This document shows, piece after piece, positions 58,673 to 64,000 of a stretch of DNA of 64,000 bases. The first letter of the stretch is position 1. Each line of letters begins with the position of its first letter. The stretch is from assembly GCA_946894095.1 (NCBI GenBank), contig OX335641.1, positions 4,482,501-4,546,500 on the forward strand, read 5' to 3'. The notes under the pieces were generated by a model. The model ran no database searches, was not told the origin of the DNA, and saw only the letters and a program-made list of their open reading frames with translations. The position numbers and the translations under genes are program-made. The stretch comes from Incurvaria masculella. Its lineage: Eukaryota > Arthropoda > Insecta > Lepidoptera > Incurvariidae.

Positions 58673-61404
58673 ACATTATTTGAATTTTTTTAATGAATGC
58701 ATGATATTTATTAATATATTTCATTTATCATATATTTATGTTCGTTTAATAATACATACCTAATTTGTTAAAAAAATGACAAGTGAAATAATGATTTTCC
58801 AATAAGAGCAGGTCAATGTTTAAACGGAAATAAACAAGCTTTGTGTGAAGTATTAACGAACTCCTTTTTAATATTATTTGAAAGGCCCATGTATGTCATT
58901 ATGTAATTATGTATAGGATATTGTTAACGCAGTTGGGTGGTAACTTCTACACAACCCGGAAGACTATTTGGGAGTTCACTGCGTTGACCTAGCTTAAGAA
59001 AACTTACATTATATAACAGAAAAATATTTTTGGATAATTTAATATCAAGTACACACAAATCATTGAATGTCGACTGCAAGTCTCAACAAATATGACATCT
59101 TAAAATGTGCGTGTAAAATTCTTACATTAGCATTGATAGAGGTTCAAATTTTAATGACTGCCGCATAGTTCCGACTGTATTTGAGCGATGGCCTGGGTTA
59201 TGTTGACTTTGTGGGGGCATCGGTCGATTGCTGCATATTTAGCTATAAGTCGTTAAAATCTTACCAAATCAGACACTATGCATATTGTCTGCTTTGTGGA
59301 CTTGATGCACCTCCGATTCACGGAGCCCGTATTTTTCTTTGAAACAGAGAAGGTCCCAGAGGACAATAACCTTAGATTAAAAATAATGGATACGGTACCT
59401 CCATACTAACGACCATTCAAAGGCGGTCCACATTTTTAAAAAACTCACACCTATAATTTTACATGCATACCAAACTCTACTACGTAAAGGGTAAGAGAGC
59501 AGGATCAAGCTATACGGAAATGTACGAGTATTATGCGAAAAAGTAACAAATAGAGATATAATCGTGGCAAAATAGAATGAGACAAAATTTCTGTGAAACT
59601 GAATGATTTAAAGCATGAAAAAGAGGGAAAGTGACATTTCTTCTTCTTCTTCTTTTTAGCAGGGATATTATATCCCGGTTGGCAATCGGTCCCTTCAGAG
59701 ACTCATTTCTGCCAGCGTCACGTTATGAAATATGTATATATTTATATATTTTATATATTTTTTCTTCTTTACTTGAATATTATATTGTCAGTTATTATTT
59801 TTGTTCTTTCTTCTTTTTTCACATTCTTCAGTTTTTTGTTGAATTGTTTATTTTCCTTTTAGATAAGTATTTTATTTTTATTTTTGTTTATATTTTTATT
59901 TTATTGGATTTTATGAATGATGAAATTATTCTTAAAACAGATGTATTAGAGCTTACCAGAAGGCTTTGTAAATTATTTGCGACGACTGGTCATAGAAATA
60001 GTGCAAAAGTCAACCTAATCCATCATGACTATCAACGATGCGCGCATGCTCTACCCTTCGACCAGAATGGCACGTCAAAACTGAATGATAAAGCAGGCAG
60101 GGTTGCCAAAACTGCACACATTTTTTTTTATTGTAAGTACAATAAAGGATGAATGTTCTCATTCATTCAAAATGTTTAGAGCCAGTAGAATCATTATTGT
60201 TAAGTTAAAAAGGCATTCAATAATCTTTTTAAATATGATTACATGCTGCAAATATTTTTTTGTAGACACACATTGTTTTTCTATGAAGTTAATGGTCCGA
60301 GCTATCAATGATTTCACCAGATATATTTGGGCAGGTTTGATTGAGGTTGAAAACACATTGAACAATCTTTTCGGGAGTTAGCAAACAGGAAAATGGAAAA
60401 CATATTTATGGAATAGTTCTTGAAACCATGTCTAAATTAATAATTTTTCAATCCAAATATGTTTTCTTCGACAATATTTAAGATAAATGAATACTCCATG
60501 TCGAATATACATGATTCCTTTTATCTCTCCACATTAAATTTACAAAATATATTTTCTGTTTTTTTATTTCAACTGAACTTAATTTGAGCACTATCACATA
60601 TGGCTTTTAAAACGTAATTATTATGATATTGATACTTCTTCATCTTCCCTTCGCCATTATATGAAAACCAGGTGAAAAACTAATTATACTCTGTTCCCTG
60701 GAAAGCTAGTCGTTCGCTTGGCACTGATGTTTTTGTAGGAAAATCCATAAATGTCTCCGATTTCATTCTTGTGGAAATCTGAAATAATAAACATATTTTG
60801 AAATTATTATCATTTCCACGTGTCACCTAATATGTGAATAACTAAACCCAAATGATATATGATAAAACCCAAATGAATAAAATGAAAATCGAAATTAAAA
60901 TTATTAGAACTAACCTTTTATCTATCTTGTGCCAACCCTATTTGCGCCTTTGATGTAAATGAAGCTTTGAGGTCAGCTGAAATAAAAATATACTGAATAT
61001 GTTTGCACTTATAAGAGGGATGTGATTCCATTGCTCTTGTTGTCCTTTATGGTGTTATTTCCACATTTTTCAATAACACAAGACGGCATTTTGTTGATAC
61101 TTTGAAATCTCGCCCAACTGAATTAATGACTGACGTCTGACACCGACTGAGAGCATATGAGCTGACCAAGCGTAATTTTGACTGACCTTCAAAAATTCTT
61201 TAGTCCCCTATCCATTCCTTTTTCATCTAAGATAATACCACGGTTTTGTACCGTCGGGAAGGGCCACCTTAAATGGGATTCCTTTTTTTCCCTTTTTTAT
61301 TTTTTATTAAATATAGAACCTTTCTTTTGCCCGCATAAAAATACCAAAATGAAAACAGTCGCCGCTCGCGTGGTTCCTTCTACCTTATTGATTATTTAAA
61401 AACT
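58673..61404. other. Gene-free, AT-rich stretch
   Basis: Only MITE A fragments (59225-59372 and 61238-61273) are recognisable. A 173-codon frame at 59631-60152 is a poly-Phe/Ile/Tyr translation of T-rich sequence and is not a gene. Confidence 0.5.
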
Positions 61405-61570
61405 CTGATGCTGAGATTTATAGATTACTTGTACTCGGCTAAGCCAAAGTATGCCTTCCGACTGTCAGTTTTGACATAAAATGTATGGAACAAATGTCAA
61501 ATTTGTTAGCCAGAAGCTATACTTTGGCTAAGCTAAGCACGAGTAAGGTCTATGAATCTCAGCATGAATG
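61405..61570. mobile_element. Palindromic MITE
   Basis: 'gatgctgagatttatagattactt' and 'agccaaagtat' on the left are mirrored by 'atactttggctaagc' and 'gtctatgaatctcagcat' on the right, with a short spacer. Confidence 0.72.
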
Positions 61571-61825
61571 TGTATTTCAACCTTGTATAGGAATCTCCTG
61601 TGGCCAAACAACGCAAAGTTATGCTTAATCTTTCTGGATCAATTGAATTAAGTATTCAAAGAAGTTTTTGTATAATTATTTATTATTAATATTATTGATA
61701 GAATACACTGGCAGCTTTAAGCTGATGCGTGTGCTTTAAATTTAGATATTTTAAGTGCACTTCTACTAATATTATTGTGTTTTTAGTTAAGTTTAATACT
61801 ATTAAGGTGTTTGTCTAACTGGTTT

Positions 61826-62763
61826 TTAACCATTTACTGTGATAGCACTAATCACTTCTTGAGGCAATTTATTCCAGGAGTCCACCACTCTGTTTGAAAG
61901 AAAGTACTTCCTTGGGTTTGAATTAAACCTGGTTTGATTAAGCTTTAGCGAATGGCCACAAAGTCCCGTTGTGTGCATGGATTTAAGTTTAAGAACATCA
62001 TAGTGGGCATTAAGTATTTTAAAAGTTTCAATGAAGTCTCCTCTTTTTCTTCTTTCTTCAAGTGTGGTAAGACCAAGTGCTTCAAGACGATCTTCATAGG
62101 ACTTATTTCTCAAGGGTGGTACCATTTTGGTAGCCCGTCTTTGCACTCTCTCCAGGAGGTCAATGTACTTCCTGAAGGACTCCAAATTTGGAAAGAGTAC
62201 TCTAGGAGGGGACGGACATAGGTTTTGTAGACTTTGAGAAACAGTTCTGCACTAATGTAGGAGAACGCCTTCCTTATGAAGTAGAAAAACGAGTTCGCTC
62301 TCTTGACAACTCCAACTATGTGTTCTTCCCATTTCAGGTCCTCTGAAATGGTCACTCCAAGGTCCCGTTGTGACTTTACTGCCTGCACCATGTTACCATC
62401 AATGAAGTATTGCCGGTGCGGGTTCTTAGCTCCAACATGTAGTACAGTGCATTTTGCAGAATTGAGTGATAGTAACCATGTTTTCGTCTATTCAAATATT
62501 CTGTCAAGTGTGTCCTGAATTTATCGTGAGCGATGATTGGCTCGGCGAAAAACTTGGTGTCGTCGGCAAAGAGGGAGAAGGAAGTCTTCATAATTGCATC
62601 CAAGTATTTCCCACTTGGAATTAAATTTTTTATCGAATGCCACATAGCTCTTTTTGCGCGTGGCCAAAATCGGAACTAAGCGGTCGCCATCTTGAACTGT
62701 CATCTTCACGGTACAGGGATATGTTGCCATTATAACAATGCAAGTTACCCATTGCTTATTCAT
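61826..62763 (-). pseudogene. Relic of a CR1/Jockey-type LINE reverse transcriptase
   Basis: Frame pieces read FSLFADDTKFFAEP (catalytic ADD), then GNMVQAVKSQRDLGVTISEDL, HIVGVVKRANSFFYFIRKAF, LKVYKTYVRPLLEY, and LLERVQRRATKMVPPLRNKSYEDRL, the usual order from the palm to the end of LINE reverse transcriptases. At least three frame changes divide it (near 62540, 62390 and 62130). Confidence 0.85.
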
Positions 62764-63369
62764 TTTAAGCTGAGGGTATTTTTTTGTTAAGTAATTATTA
62801 GTTTGTGAAGATATGTTTGTAGCTTAGGTTAGCCATACATACCTTAACGCCGATTTCCCGGAAGGGTAGTAGTAGTGGTATGATACCATCACGAGTTATA
62901 CTCGAAAACTCCTTGTTAGATTATAATGCAATAAAAAAATACTGTATAAAGTCTAATCTAAATTGGATGGCAAAAAATATCGTTGGGGTTTATTTTCTTC
63001 ATAGAATTCAAGAAAACAAAACTAGTGGTAGTAAGTAACCCGACTTCTACAACCCCCATGTTTTTTTATTAAAATGATGAAAGATCATATTTAGTTATAT
63101 TTTGATTATTAATATTATTTACCTAAAATAGAAAATTTCATTCCTCAATTTTTTTTCTGATTAACAGGGGATTTTTTTTCATGTGGTAACTTTTAAAAGA
63201 CTGTGGTGCCCTCAGCCAGGCGCAAAATAACGTATGTGGGACTATATCACTCATCAAAGCATTTCCGTCGCCTTAATTAAAAAAAAAAAAAAAACAGGCA
63301 CAAGGAATCAACAAACTTTGGTGAGATAAGGGAAATATTTATATCTAGCCAGTATTAAGGATGACTCAA
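62764..63369. other. Gene-free stretch
   Basis: AT-rich with T and A runs (63168-63180, 63280-63294). Nothing recognised. Confidence 0.5.
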
Positions 63370-63870
63370 GCTAGACCGGCGCCGGCACGGGGAGACCCGG
63401 TCGGGACGTGCCCCTTACTGGGCTCGTATGCATGCTACAACGGAACTGCAACGGCGCGGGGGAGCCATGGCGCCGCTGTTGCCCCGCCTCCACGGAGACG
63501 GCCGCTCAGTTGGCGGCAAACGGTTTGACAAAATTACCAAGTTTTCGCTGCGTGAATTGGAAGTTATTGCAATTGTCCTTGGTGAAGAAGAATCGGAATC
63601 CATTTTCAAAACACACACCAACCTGCTTTCTCCAATTCACACAATCGTAGTCGACTGTCGCTCGCCCCGGGTCCGGCCTGTGTGAGCACGAACACACGGG
63701 ATTCACGAACGGGACGGCGCGGGTGCGGGGCGGCTCCGGGAAACAATATGCTCGGACATTCGGACACGGGACCCGTACGGCGCCCGTGCCCTTTACCGTG
63801 TCGTGCCCGGTAAATTGATTTATTGATTGGAATATTGTTTGAACGGGCCCTGTTCCTGCGCCGGTCTAGC
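63370..63870. mobile_element. GC-rich terminal-inverted-repeat element
   Basis: Ends 'gctagaccggcgc' and 'gcgccggtctagc' are perfect 13-bp inverted repeats, with weaker similarity inward. The 501-bp element is far more GC-rich than its flanks. A plus-strand frame of 85 codons (63428-63685) with a charged segment (LRELEVIAIVLGEEESESIF) may be a transposase remnant; I cannot assign a superfamily, and no clear target duplication is visible. Confidence 0.7.
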
Positions 63871-64000
63871 GTGAATTATTCTTTATTTATAAACCAACCC
63901 TTCTAGGAAATAATGCGATAGTATTGTTTATATAATACTGTGTTCATATTATTTTGAAATTTACCCAATTCACGTTTTTTTTCCATTGCTCCACAAATGA
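63871..64000. other. Unannotated right edge
   Basis: AT-rich; nothing recognised. Confidence 0.5.

Noticed and set aside
59631..60152. 173-codon frame
   Set aside because: Poly-Phe/Ile/Tyr from T-rich sequence; no domain.

Overview
The window is eukaryotic and insect, most probably a moth or butterfly. Genes have GT-AG introns. The space between them is packed with tRNA-headed SINEs, MITEs and LINE fragments. Several repeats (the 'accgacttcaaa...' termini near 33.87 and 54.4-54.97 kb, and the 'cccactaatatt...gtttgttactctttcacg' and 'gccgggtacctca' pieces near 14.1 and 52.5-53.9 kb) are ones I associate from memory with Lepidoptera; a CCTAA/TTAGG-type tract fits an insect. The species cannot be named from the sequence.

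Layout. 0-2.9 kb: a 74-bp minisatellite, a SINE and a palindromic MITE. 2.94-9.83 kb (+): a five-exon gene coding for a LOTUS domain, a Tyr/Gln/Pro-rich linker and a degenerate SGNH-hydrolase domain, the architecture of Oskar; its first exon is not found here. 13.3-17.1 kb (-): a four-exon DELE1 orthologue, divergent from 18.5-23.6 kb (+), a five-exon HMCES orthologue. 28.6-34.2 kb (-): a five-exon gene for a 568-residue protein with a C-terminal SRI-like fold, otherwise unrecognised. 37.6-39.4 kb: two head-to-head LINE copies with RNase H. 40.0-40.8 kb (-): intronless SARNP/THO1. 42.5-47.9 kb (-): a decayed P-element/THAP9-type transposase. 50.59 kb (+): the first exon of a separate THAP-domain gene behind a GC-rich promoter. 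56.7-57.7 kb (+): SAMTOR/BMT2. 61.8-62.8 kb (-): a reverse-transcriptase relic. 63.37-63.87 kb: a GC-rich terminal-inverted-repeat element.

The genes are ordinary single-copy cellular genes, not a joint pathway: germ plasm (Oskar), mitochondrial stress signalling (DELE1), abasic-site protection (HMCES), mRNA export (SARNP), S-adenosylmethionine sensing for mTORC1 (SAMTOR) and probably RNA polymerase II contact (SRI-like). The most notable item is the oskar-like gene, because as I recall oskar has been reported lost from Bombyx and most moths. All exon models were assembled by hand from reading phase and splice signals, without transcript data.
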